64,000 nucleotides of DNA from Evansella clarkii (GTDB lineage Bacteria; Bacillota; Bacilli; Bacillales; Salisediminibacteriaceae), in the NCBI RefSeq assembly GCF_002019695.1, contig NZ_KV917376.1:916369-980368 (forward strand), in the 5' to 3' direction. Position numbers and translations under genes: made by a program. The notes below the pieces were generated by a model. The model had not been told where the DNA came from, did not search any database, and saw nothing but the letters and a program-made list of their open reading frames with translations. Positions 23,717-31,274 of the stretch are shown in pieces (within the stretch, counting starts at the first letter, position 1; the number at the start of each line of letters is the position of its first letter).

Positions 23717-24754
23717 TCATGCAGAAGAATTGTCTACCATGATGGCTGGTCCTCTCTGCTGAGCAGATTCCTTTTTGGTCGGAACAGGGAAGTCTTGTCC
23801 GAACACTTTTTGTAAAATTTCGCATGCCTTTACTGGGTCGGCTTCATCTCTTGCCTCTTTCAAACTATCACGCAAGGATTCCAGTTTTAACTTGAAATTT
23901 TTCATTTGGCTGCCTGTCATCTTCTCATAAATATCATTATATGGAGGGGTAGGTAGATTTACCTCTAACCGATCTTCCCATTCACCGTCATCGTTAATCC
24001 TACAACTAAAAGAGTTAATCATATTTTGAACAAACGATTCCAATGCGTCCAAGTCATCGTATATTTTTGTAAATGCGTTATAAGAAAAATGCGGATAAAA
24101 ATGAGTCAAGCCTGCTACCGTTAACCCTATCCCTGAAGGTCGGTTCACGACACTCTTAAACTTTAAATCTTTCCATCGCTTTAAATATCGGATAACCCTT
24201 CTGAATTGCTTGCGGTCTTCTGAATCAGTAAGGTTTTCTTTAATGGTTCTCACCAACTCTTTTGGGTCAGAATGCTCCCAGGTCCTGTTATCACTTCCGC
24301 TGCCGAGCTTCCCTTTGGCCAGATAAGTTTGACCATCAATATTTTCGTTTGAATAGATGGTAAAGTCTACATGGTAATTGCGGTCGTCCTCATCATCTTC
24401 ACCTTCGAACTTTACAGTCACACAAGGATACTTCATCTCGGTGTTTTCATAATCATCCTTCAAAGCATTATATACAAGCTTCTTTGTTGTAACTGGATTT
24501 GGATAATCTACTGTTGAGATGTTAAACAATAGGCCGACATCGATATCATAGTCACCATCCTCAAATGGCTTAACTCCAGTGTGCATCGTATAGCTACCTT
24601 GATGAAAAATATCATACTTGCCTTCTTCAAAGTCGATGTTTTCTTTTAAGACATCAAGCAACTCCTCACGTTTTTCTCTCAAGACTTTGTTATCATCGAT
24701 TTCTAACTTGATTGCATCATGAAAACTAAGGAAATAAGATTGCAGGTTCCCCAT
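23717..24754 (-). CDS. CBASS CD-NTase (cyclic oligonucleotide synthase)
   Basis: 345 residues with a Pol-beta-like nucleotidyltransferase core: GS motif at G53-S54 (HQGSYTMHTG), paired aspartates D70/D72 (DYDIDVG) and third acid D130 (YHVDFTIY). This is the cGAS/DncV-like pattern, and the downstream Cap2-Cap3-Cap5 set identifies it as the CBASS sensor that makes a cyclic di- or trinucleotide on phage infection. The chain ends in ...NSSA: a small terminal residue (Ala/Gly) is what Cap2 activates in studied type II systems. AGGAGG lies nine bases before ATG; it is the first gene of the operon. Clade and product are not assignable by eye. Confidence 0.92.
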   Translation of the reverse strand: MGNLQSYFLSFHDAIKLEIDDNKVLREKREELLDVLKENIDFEEGKYDIFHQGSYTMHTGVKPFEDGDYDIDVGLLFNISTVDYPNPVTTKKLVYNALKDDYENTEMKYPCVTVKFEGEDDEDDRNYHVDFTIYSNENIDGQTYLAKGKLGSGSDNRTWEHSDPKELVRTIKENLTDSEDRKQFRRVIRYLKRWKDLKFKSVVNRPSGIGLTVAGLTHFYPHFSYNAFTKIYDDLDALESFVQNMINSFSCRINDDGEWEDRLEVNLPTPPYNDIYEKMTGSQMKNFKLKLESLRDSLKEARDEADPVKACEILQKVFGQDFPVPTKKESAQQRGPAIMVDNSSA

Positions 24755-25399
24755 CCCTTTGTACCTCCTAATAAAAATTTTTATAGTCTGATGCTTTTGC
24801 TTTGGTGTAGGCTTTCCAAAAAGCTAAGTGAGAAGAGAAATTCATCTAGATAAAAAAGCACTAACGCATACATTCGTGTTGTTGAGATATTAACATTATA
24901 CCTTTATACTATGAAACTTCTTTACGATTACAAAGTCGTTAAAGTTTCAATATTATGTTAATTCATTTTAATTATAAGTAATTTTTCACGAAAATGTAGT
25001 AGTAGCCCCCCTATCCTTCCTACATATTATCTTGCAACTGAGTCTTCAACTATCCTGCCCGTGAATTGAATAGCGGCAATTATTATCCTTATTTTAATAT
25101 TTTTCATTCGATCTTCGTTAATCCCCCGGAAAAAACAAACGTCAATCGCATTAAATTCACATGCCCTACAATAATTATTTCCACCCTTAATAATTGGGGT
25201 GTGATTTCGTATTAAGATTTAACGACCAAAATGTGTTCGACACCTGATATATCCACACTTATAGTACTGTGAATTTCAATGTGAAATACAATCGTTTTAC
25301 TTAGGCATTTTCTTGTTTGCATCTCTGAATTAACCCGTTATTCTTTTTCTTAATGGATTTTTTCTGTTTATTTGGAAAATATATTGATGAGGTGATTAG
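24755..25399. promoter_or_regulatory. Divergent region upstream of CBASS and the nuclease gene
   Basis: 645 AT-rich bases that must hold both promoters. An imperfect inverted repeat, TGAAACTT..TTACGA..TCGTTAA.AGTTTCA (24912-24949), could be an operator for the CBASS promoter. No gene, no further repeat and no clear -35/-10 pair was found. Confidence 0.4.
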
Positions 25400-26350
25400 A
25401 TGGAATTCAATTTAGAGATTTTAAAACAATCATATGGTGTTTTTAAAGTGGATTACCGACAAGACCAAGGAAAAAGGTATTTCGTATACGGGTATCAGCA
25501 TGATGAGGAAGAATGGGATTTTGATAATGGAGACCTTTTAATGGTACTTGATGAAAAGGAGCAAATAAATGAGCTGAAAAGAAACTTTACAATTTTCTAT
25601 AACAATGAATGGCTTTGTAAAACCTGTTTTAAACATAAAAAAGTAGAAAGATTAAAAGTAGAAAAAATAAAACATTGGGGATGGACAGCTTGGGAAGGGT
25701 TACCAAGTAATTTGATGAAGAAATTGCAAAATAAGATTCTTGTTGGAATACCTGAGTTTTCTTGGAAAAATGTTAAGAGGCTTGATGATCATAATTCAAA
25801 TTGTTTTATTGATTTTAACATTTGTACTGAATGCATGAGTGAGGATGAATATGATAGTAAGTTTTCGGATATTATCAAACAGCTTGAGCTTTGGGAGCTT
25901 GAATTGGCTACTGAGGCCATTTTAGAAGGTAACGAAAAAGTGCTAGAAGGCTATATTGCACACAACATTGAAATAGTCGAAACCGATATGAAATTGATTG
26001 ATACGCAAGTAAAGGTGAAAGAAGGCGTAATTGATATATTGGCTGAAGATAAAAATGGTACCACCTGTATTATTGAATTAAAGGTTAGAACGAATGATAA
26101 AAATTTAATTTGGCAGTCTGCGTATTATCAATCAGAAATAGAAGAAGACGTAAGAGTGATTACTATAGCACCTTCTTATGAGGACGTAATTAGTAAAGCA
26201 TTACTGAACGTTAAAAATATTGAGATGAAAATATTTAATCGGGATGACAAAGGACTACTTCAGATTGAAAATTTTGAGCCAAACCAAACAGTAAAACTAT
26301 CCGACAAACTAAGACTATTAGCTAATGAAGAGAAAGATAAAGCAATTTAA
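25400..26350 (+). CDS. Zinc-ribbon-like protein with C-terminal NucS-type PD-(D/E)XK nuclease domain
   Basis: 316 residues. The N-terminal ~165 have two separated cysteine pairs, C73xxC76 and C142xxC145, probably a zinc ribbon; I recognise no family there. From about 170 the sequence follows the NucS/DUF91 nuclease pattern: NEKVLEGYIAHNIE, then GVIDILAEDKNG with D212, then CIIELK with E226 and K228, then QSAYYQSEIE. NucS relatives cut mismatched or branched DNA. The start follows GAGGTG. Placed between the CBASS operon and the integrase module, it is probably element cargo and a candidate defence or element-maintenance nuclease (inference). Confidence 0.75.
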   Translation: MEFNLEILKQSYGVFKVDYRQDQGKRYFVYGYQHDEEEWDFDNGDLLMVLDEKEQINELKRNFTIFYNNEWLCKTCFKHKKVERLKVEKIKHWGWTAWEGLPSNLMKKLQNKILVGIPEFSWKNVKRLDDHNSNCFIDFNICTECMSEDEYDSKFSDIIKQLELWELELATEAILEGNEKVLEGYIAHNIEIVETDMKLIDTQVKVKEGVIDILAEDKNGTTCIIELKVRTNDKNLIWQSAYYQSEIEEDVRVITIAPSYEDVISKALLNVKNIEMKIFNRDDKGLLQIENFEPNQTVKLSDKLRLLANEEKDKAI

Positions 26351-26434
26351 CCTTTCAAGTTTTTTAGTTATAACATCACTCTAGCTTCGTTCGTTTAATA
26401 AAGCATATTATCTTATATTTATTGATGTTTTTTT

Positions 26435-26808
26435 GTTCCTGCTTTGTTCCTTTTTGGGGTCAAAATGTTCCTTTTTCGGCCTAAATGTTCCTATTTTGCG
26501 GTCATTTTTGCATGCGTGCAAGTATTATTTAATATGTAAGCGGTTTCAGTTTTGCATCGTAATTATGCCGTTTTTGCATGCATGCAAGTAATTTAGACTG
26601 ATTTGTTCCTTTTTTCCTTCAAATGTCCCTGCGATGTCCCTGGAGTCACAGGCAAAAAAGGAACAGCTAAATCCTTTCGTATCAAGGGGTCACGCAATTA
26701 TGTTCCTTTGTTCCTCTTTTTTTTAATGAAAGACTATATAAAAAAAATATAATATATACGTATGTTACGCATATAAAGTTTTCTCGAAAAAACCAGGAAC
26801 GGAGGAAC
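26435..26808. repeat. GTTCC iteron-like array
   Basis: Ten GTTCC/GGAAC words in 374 bases: plus strand at 26435, 26446, 26467, 26487, 26605, 26702 and 26710; minus strand at 26660, 26796 and 26804. Most sit in TGTTCCTTTTT-like contexts. The first four are 11, 21 and 20 bases apart, i.e. on one face of the helix; two pairs are 8 apart. Confidence 0.65.
26505..26590. repeat. Pair of TTGCATGC(A/G)TGCAA palindromes
   Basis: A 20-base element occurs at 26505-26524 and 26571-26590, 19 of 20 bases identical and 66 bases apart. The core TTGCATGCATGCAA is a perfect palindrome in the second copy. Probably a protein-binding site. Confidence 0.65.
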
Positions 26809-26962
26809 ATTTTCGAGTTCGAGGTATGTCTAAAAGGGAAAAGCTTCCTCAAACGACCGCGACTTTGTTCTGTGACTGAGTTAAAATTTAATATAAAAAT
26901 CTAATGACTTCGGAAAGCTTTAAGTTGCAGTTGAATATCACTAGGCTCCCTTCCCAAAATTT

Positions 26963-27100
26963 TTAGCGGGATTTCATCAATAGAAAAAAGCCGATTATCT
27001 TCCAACAATTTGGAAGATAATCGGCTATTTCTTCTGTTATGTCTAATTGTGACCGAACAAATGCTGTTGTACTTAGTTCTTCATTTATCCTTCGATACAT
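26963..27100 (-). CDS. Possible 45-residue peptide downstream of the excisionase-like gene
   Basis: A frame MYRRINEELSTTAFVRSQLD... starts three bases after TGAGG and ends in TAA. It reads straight through the 17-bp terminator hairpin, which argues against translation of its second half. Weak candidate. Confidence 0.25.
   Translation of the reverse strand: MYRRINEELSTTAFVRSQLDITEEIADYLPNCWKIIGFFLLMKSR
26983..27026 (-). terminator. Very strong terminator of the excisionase-like transcript
   Basis: A perfect 17-bp stem (AGCCGATTATCTTCCAA) with a 4-base loop is followed by six T on the minus strand, about 130 bases after the stop of the gene at 27160. Confidence 0.9.
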
Positions 27101-27159
27101 TAGCCTCATTCAGCCATAGTTTCCTTGTTTACGTATCGCCTGCCAGCGATTTACTTATT

Positions 27160-27450
27160 TTATATCAGGTTTTCAATTTTTTTATATTTACTCACGAATT
27201 TAATAACATCCTCACGATCGACAAGCACCTTACCTTCTAACTCAATAATTGGTAAGCCAAGTTTTTCCAATTTTTGCAAATGCCCAAAAGAAATGCCAAT
27301 AAACTCACAACATTGCTTTTTCGTCATAAACCTCCCCGCTCCACTTTCTTTTTTAGCAGCTTCAAAAGCTTCTTTGCTGAGTTCATAAAATAACTCATAA
27401 TAATTACTCTTAAACTCATCTGAGACTTGCAATGGTATAAAACCCTTCAT
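27160..27450 (-). CDS. Excisionase-like / DUF771-type helix-turn-helix protein
   Basis: 96 residues from MKGFIPLQ, preceded by GGGGGAGG; a longer frame starts 15 codons upstream without a comparable site. The second half is a MerR/excisionase-type winged helix: MTKKQCCEFIGISFGHLQKLEKLGLPIIELEGKVLVDREDVIKFV. Such proteins occur next to phage-type repressors and act as excisionases or early regulators. It is divergent from the XRE repressor, with shared operators between them. Confidence 0.75.
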   Translation of the reverse strand: MKGFIPLQVSDEFKSNYYELFYELSKEAFEAAKKESGAGRFMTKKQCCEFIGISFGHLQKLEKLGLPIIELEGKVLVDREDVIKFVSKYKKIENLI

Positions 27451-27471
27451 TAGCTTCGTCCTCCCCCTTTG

Positions 27472-27562
27472 TTTACTTAGTAAGTATATTATCACTCACT
27501 TAATTGTAAATTATTTCCATATTAATTTCAACTTTTAGTTAGAAAAAACTTTACTTAGTAAA
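27472..27562. promoter_or_regulatory. Paired TTTACTTAGTAAA operators
   Basis: TTTACTTAGTAA(G/A) occurs at 27472-27484 and as perfect palindrome TTTACTTAGTAAA at 27550-27562, between the divergent excisionase-like and repressor genes. Two copies 78 bases apart are what one expects for repressor sites controlling both directions. Confidence 0.65.
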
Positions 27563-27613
27563 GTAAACATGTGATAATAATGTTAATTAAACTAAAAAAA
27601 GGAGGGGATTCTA

Positions 27614-28129
27614 TTGGATGCTAAAGAATTCGGGACCAAACTCAAAGAGATTCGGAAAAAGAAAAAATTAACTTTACTCGACTTAAAAGAACGAACGGGC
27701 TACTCTGATTCTTATTTATCTCAAATAGAAAACGGTTATAAAGATTTACCTAAACCCGCCTTACTAAGAAAGCTTGCTATAGGGTTAGACATTTCACCTG
27801 TTTATCTAATGAAATTAGCCGGCTACTCTGAGTCTTATATTGATGTTGAGAATGGTCTTGTTATATATGAGGGGAATGAGCCGGTTAAGGATGAAAAATT
27901 CCTAAATAAAACAAGAACTATAGATGTCAACCTTCCATGTATTGAAGAAGTGAAAACAGAAAACAGAGAGCAATCTATTAGAGAATTATCCGATGACGAA
28001 TTAAGAAGAAGATTATTTGACCTTCATGATCTTCTTAGTATGAAGATTGACTTGTACTATAAGAACGAATCTTTAACAGACGAAAAACGTAAAAAAGTTA
28101 GAACCATACTTGAATTAATTTTTGAATAA
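27614..28129 (+). CDS. XRE-family (phage-type) repressor
   Basis: 171 residues from a TTG start with GGAGGGG seven bases before it. The N-terminal HTH_3 domain is clear (KLKEIRKKKKLTLLDLKERTGYSDSYLSQIENG, about 8-40), followed by a helical C-terminal part that probably mediates dimerisation. No metallopeptidase or LexA-type peptidase domain is visible, so release from repression may need a partner. Divergent from the excisionase-like gene and directly upstream of the integrase, the usual lysogeny-module layout. Confidence 0.9.
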   Translation: MDAKEFGTKLKEIRKKKKLTLLDLKERTGYSDSYLSQIENGYKDLPKPALLRKLAIGLDISPVYLMKLAGYSESYIDVENGLVIYEGNEPVKDEKFLNKTRTIDVNLPCIEEVKTENREQSIRELSDDELRRRLFDLHDLLSMKIDLYYKNESLTDEKRKKVRTILELIFE

Positions 28130-28181
28130 GCATTTCCCTTTCCTGTATATAGCCTGCCAGCGTATTGGAAAGGAGACTATT

Positions 28182-29357
28182 ATGGCAAACATTAAAAAGT
28201 ACACAAAGAATGACGGTACCACCGCTTATATGTTTAATGCGTATCTCGGTAAGGATCCCCGTACTGGAAAAAAGAAACGAACGACACGACGGGGCTTCAA
28301 AACAAAAAAAGAAGCAAAAGTTGCACTATCTAAATTATTGGTGGAAGTCGATGAACACGGGCTCCGGCAAAATGAACAGATTACCTTTCAGGAAGTTTTT
28401 GAGGAATGGTTTAAGCAGCATCGTAGAGAAGTAAAACCTACTACAGTGTATGCGCTGGAGAGTAAATTCCGCAGGATTCTCCCGTTCTTCGGTCCTTACA
28501 AAATGAAAAACATATCCCGCTCGCATTGTCAAAAAGCTATCAACGCATGGGCCCAGGAGCTTAAAACTTTCAAGGATTATAAGATACAAGCAAACCAGGT
28601 CTTCCGATATGCCATGAAAATGGACATTATTAAGCGCAATCCGATGGATTATGTTACGCTGCCGAAACTAAAACATGAGATGGAATATAATGCGGAGCTG
28701 GAAGAAAAAAAGTATTACTACACGCGAGAAGAGCTCAGGAGCTTCCTAGAGGCGATTAAGGAGGACGACATGGGTTACACCATGTTTCGGCTACTCGCCT
28801 TCACAGGAGCACGTAAGGGGGAACTGTACGCCCTCCATTGGTCAGACGTGGACTTCCACCATAAGACGATCAGCTTGAAAAAGACTTTGATTCACACGAG
28901 TGGCAAAAAGCAGCTCCAGACATCCAAAACAAGGGCATCTCGGCGTGTGGTTAGCGTAGACGATGAAACTCTGGCGATCTTAAAGAAATGGCGTAGCAAG
29001 CAAATACAGCGCTATCTGACGTTAGAACTTTCCTCTTCTTTTCAATCTGATGATAAGCAGCCCGTCTTTACGGCCTTTAATCAGTTGAAACATGATATGG
29101 ATTATTGCCGACTGGCTTACTTGAATGAAAAGTTGGAGGGAATATATAAAAAGAATCCAGAGCTCCCGAAAATTAATGTTCACGCCTTTAGGCATACACA
29201 TGCCAGTTTGTTGTTTGCAGCTGGTGCTTCCATCAAAGATGTACAAGCTCGGCTTGGCCATACAGATATTCAAACCACAATGGATATCTATACTCATGTG
29301 ACCGATGAGGCGAAGGAGAAAACAGCGGAGATGTTCCAGAAGTACATGACATTTTAG
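28182..29357 (+). CDS. int: Tyrosine recombinase / integrase
   Basis: 391 residues from the ATG of MANIKK, with AAAGGAG nearby; an ATG 20 codons earlier overlaps the repressor stop and lacks a site. N-terminal AP2-like arm-binding domain (to about 65), SAM-like core-binding domain (about 70-160), C-terminal catalytic domain with R211 (TGARKGEL), H334xxR337 (HAFRHTHAS), H360 and nucleophile Y370 (MDIYTHV). Typical of Tn916/ICE and phage integrases of Firmicutes. It ends about 100 bases from the 3' end of rpsI, marking the integration boundary. Confidence 0.95.
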   Translation: MANIKKYTKNDGTTAYMFNAYLGKDPRTGKKKRTTRRGFKTKKEAKVALSKLLVEVDEHGLRQNEQITFQEVFEEWFKQHRREVKPTTVYALESKFRRILPFFGPYKMKNISRSHCQKAINAWAQELKTFKDYKIQANQVFRYAMKMDIIKRNPMDYVTLPKLKHEMEYNAELEEKKYYYTREELRSFLEAIKEDDMGYTMFRLLAFTGARKGELYALHWSDVDFHHKTISLKKTLIHTSGKKQLQTSKTRASRRVVSVDDETLAILKKWRSKQIQRYLTLELSSSFQSDDKQPVFTAFNQLKHDMDYCRLAYLNEKLEGIYKKNPELPKINVHAFRHTHASLLFAAGASIKDVQARLGHTDIQTTMDIYTHVTDEAKEKTAEMFQKYMTF

Positions 29358-29360
29358 CGC

Positions 29361-29382
29361 GGGGTATTCAAGGGGTATTCAA
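29361..29382. repeat. Tandem GGGGTATTCAA repeat at the integrase end
   Basis: Two perfect, directly adjacent 11-base copies begin three bases after the integrase stop. Their position suits integrase arm-type binding sites next to the attachment core. Confidence 0.65.
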
Positions 29383-29400
29383 TTCCAAATCTGGACATGA

Positions 29401-29436
29401 AAAAGCCCTCCCTGCTCCATAAGAGCAAAGAGGGCA
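29401..29436 (-). terminator. Terminator of the rplM-rpsI transcript
   Basis: GCCCTC/GAGGGC outer stem with inner TTGCTC/GGAGCA, followed by five T on the minus strand, 22 bases after the rpsI stop. The element lies just beyond it. Confidence 0.85.
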
Positions 29437-29458
29437 AACCCTTGGTATATAAGGTTTA

Positions 29459-29851
29459 TTAACGCTTCGAGAACTGAGGTGCACGACGAGCAGCTTTAAG
29501 ACCGTATTTCTTACGCTCTTTCATACGAGCGTCACGAGTCAGGAAGCCTGCTTTCTTAAGAGATCCACGGTACTCAGGATCTGCGCCAAGAAGTGCACGA
29601 GCAACTCCATGACGGATAGCTCCCGCTTGTCCTGTGTATCCTCCGCCGCTTACATTTACTAATACATCGTAGCTGCCTTCAGTTTGAGTTTCCACTAATG
29701 GCTGCTTAACAATTAACTTTAAAGTTTCAAGGTCAAAGTAGTCGTTGATGTCACGGTTGTTGATCACGATGCGTCCGTCACCTGGTACGAGACGTACACG
29801 TGCAACAGAGTTCTTACGACGACCTGTTCCATAATATTGAACCTGTGCCAA
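29459..29851 (-). CDS. rpsI: Ribosomal protein S9
   Basis: 130 residues, full length, from [19 protein letters not shown] to the basic tail APQFSKR, whose final residues reach the P-site tRNA. It lies 21 bases after rplM, the universal pair. Its 3' end borders the mobile element, but the coding sequence is intact. Confidence 0.98.
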   Translation of the reverse strand: MAQVQYYGTGRRKNSVARVRLVPGDGRIVINNRDINDYFDLETLKLIVKQPLVETQTEGSYDVLVNVSGGGYTGQAGAIRHGVARALLGADPEYRGSLKKAGFLTRDARMKERKKYGLKAARRAPQFSKR

Positions 29852-29872
29852 GAAAATTCCCTCCTTCTATAA

Positions 29873-30310
29873 TTAACCGCGCAGTTCGTATGCTTCCGGC
29901 TTTTGTGCTTGATGTGGGTGCTCACTGCCTGCATAAACGTGAAGCTTCATGCCTTGCTTGCGTCCTAAAGAATTCTTTGGAAGCATTCCTTTGATCGCTA
30001 ACTCAAGCATTCTTTCAGGCTTCTTGTCAAGCATCTCCTGAGCTGTAGTAGTCTTAAGACCACCATTGTACTGACTGTGGCGATAGTACTTCTTGTCAGC
30101 TAATTTGTTACCTGTTAAATGAATTTTCTCCGCATTGATAATGATTACGTGGTCTCCAGTATCGATATGCGGTGTATATGTTGGCTTGTTCTTTCCGCGA
30201 AGGATGCTCGCTACCTCACTTGAAAGGCGACCGAGAGTTTGTCCTTCAGCGTCAACAACATACCACTTACGCTCAACTTCGCTTGGCTTTGCCATATATG
30301 TTGTACGCAT
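29873..30310 (-). CDS. rplM: Ribosomal protein L13
   Basis: 145 residues ([29 protein letters not shown]...), an early-assembling large-subunit protein. TAGGAGG precedes the ATG. It has its own promoter 94 or so bases upstream, separate from truA, and is cotranscribed with rpsI. Confidence 0.98.
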   Translation of the reverse strand: MRTTYMAKPSEVERKWYVVDAEGQTLGRLSSEVASILRGKNKPTYTPHIDTGDHVIIINAEKIHLTGNKLADKKYYRHSQYNGGLKTTTAQEMLDKKPERMLELAIKGMLPKNSLGRKQGMKLHVYAGSEHPHQAQKPEAYELRG

Positions 30311-30404
30311 TATTTTCCCTCCTAAACATGCTTTGCTTTATCATTTTAATCTGAGTCAAACCGTCATAGATTCCGTACCCGGGGCTAGTGGGCTTAGAAT
30401 ACCA
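30311..30404 (-). promoter_or_regulatory. 5' leader of rplM-rpsI
   Basis: About 94 bases between the predicted start point and the rplM ATG. In Bacillus a conserved L13 leader RNA occupies this place. I cannot confirm its fold by eye; a CCCGGGTACGG segment could form part of it. Confidence 0.4.
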
Positions 30405-30410
30405 TATAAC

Positions 30411-30439
30411 ATCATATAACATATAAAGAGCCATGTCAA
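30411..30439 (-). promoter_or_regulatory. Sigma-A promoter of rplM-rpsI
   Basis: Minus-strand TTGACA (30434-30439), 17-base spacer, TATGAT (30411-30416): near-consensus. Confidence 0.85.
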
Positions 30440-30464
30440 TAGAATGTTACACCAGGATTCGTTG

Positions 30465-31253
30465 TCATTGAAATTTTTTTTGTACTTCAGCTACCCGCTT
30501 TTCTAATGAGCTTTTTTCATAGAAGACTTCTGCCAGATACAGACCGTGACCCGGGACAGTCGGGCCGGCAAGCAGCCTGTCTTTCCCCTTAATTATTCCG
30601 CTGACTGCTTCAGGGTCGGTCTTACCCCTGCCAGCGTTTATAAGTGTTCCTGTTAAAATTCTTACCATTTGGTAAAGGAAACCGCTCCCTATATACCGAA
30701 AAACAAACTCCTGCCCTTCCTGCTCAACAGTCGCGGAAAAAATCGTCCTTACCTTATCCTCTACAGAAGTTTTCGGAGAAGAAAAGCTCGTAAAGTCATG
30801 CGTCCCTTCCAGCTGAAGGGCGGCTGTCCGCATCGATTCTGGATCAAGCCTCCCGGGAAGGTGATAGATATAGTTTCTTTGAAAGACATTTTTTACTTCA
30901 GAAGTATTAACACGGTAGTAGTATTCCTTGCCTGCTGTGTTATAGCGGGCGTGAAAGCTGTCCTCCATGTATTCTGCAGATTTTACAATAATGTCTTCAG
31001 GCATCAGGCTGTTCAGGGCTCTGGGCCACTTATCTTCCGGTAGAGAAAGCGGGGTGTCGAAGTGCACTGTCTGGCCGATACTGTGCACACCTGCATCTGT
31101 TCTGCCAGAGCCTGTGACGTTCCAGTAATCCTTTTTATGAAGCTTTCCCAGCGCTTTTCCCATTTCACCCTGTACCGTCCTTGCTGAAGGCTGTACCTGA
31201 TAACCGGAAAAATGAGTACCGTCATAGGAAACTATTGCTTTAACCCGTCTCAC
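30465..31253 (-). CDS. truA: tRNA pseudouridine(38-40) synthase TruA
   Basis: 262 residues. Catalytic aspartate D53 lies in GRTDAGVHS. It isomerises uridines 38-40 of the anticodon arm. It starts with GTG after GGTGGAG and follows ecfT by 21 bases, the standard Bacillus arrangement at the end of the alpha-operon extension. Confidence 0.97.
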   Translation of the reverse strand: MRRVKAIVSYDGTHFSGYQVQPSARTVQGEMGKALGKLHKKDYWNVTGSGRTDAGVHSIGQTVHFDTPLSLPEDKWPRALNSLMPEDIIVKSAEYMEDSFHARYNTAGKEYYYRVNTSEVKNVFQRNYIYHLPGRLDPESMRTAALQLEGTHDFTSFSSPKTSVEDKVRTIFSATVEQEGQEFVFRYIGSGFLYQMVRILTGTLINAGRGKTDPEAVSGIIKGKDRLLAGPTVPGHGLYLAEVFYEKSSLEKRVAEVQKKFQ

Positions 31254-31274
31254 TTTTCTCCACCCCGCTCCCGC

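Larger units (their letters stand above)
26351..26962. other. Gene-free stretch with iteron-like repeats
   Basis: It contains the GTTCC array, two TTGCATGC palindromes and a long A/T-only run (about 26716-26766). Together these look like a replication origin or a large operator of a mobile element. No Rep-type protein is encoded in the window. Confidence 0.5.
18359..29382. mobile_element. Integrated element beside rpsI; left end uncertain
   Basis: The right end is fixed by the integrase, repressor and excisionase-like module abutting rpsI. Cargo includes the CBASS operon and the NucS-like gene. The left end is guessed from the change in base composition near 17.4-18.4 kb. I looked for a second copy of the rpsI 3' end or of the GGGGTATTCAA repeat and did not see one, so the true left boundary may lie further left or outside the window. 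No conjugation or packaging genes are visible. Confidence 0.55.

Noticed and set aside
16700-26400. Left attachment site as a copy of the rpsI 3' end
   Set aside because: I scanned for the rpsI terminal sequence and for GGGGTATTCAA and saw no second copy.
18359-29382. Complete prophage or conjugative element
   Set aside because: No capsid, terminase, tail, relaxase or type IV secretion genes are present; only the integration and regulation module and cargo are seen.
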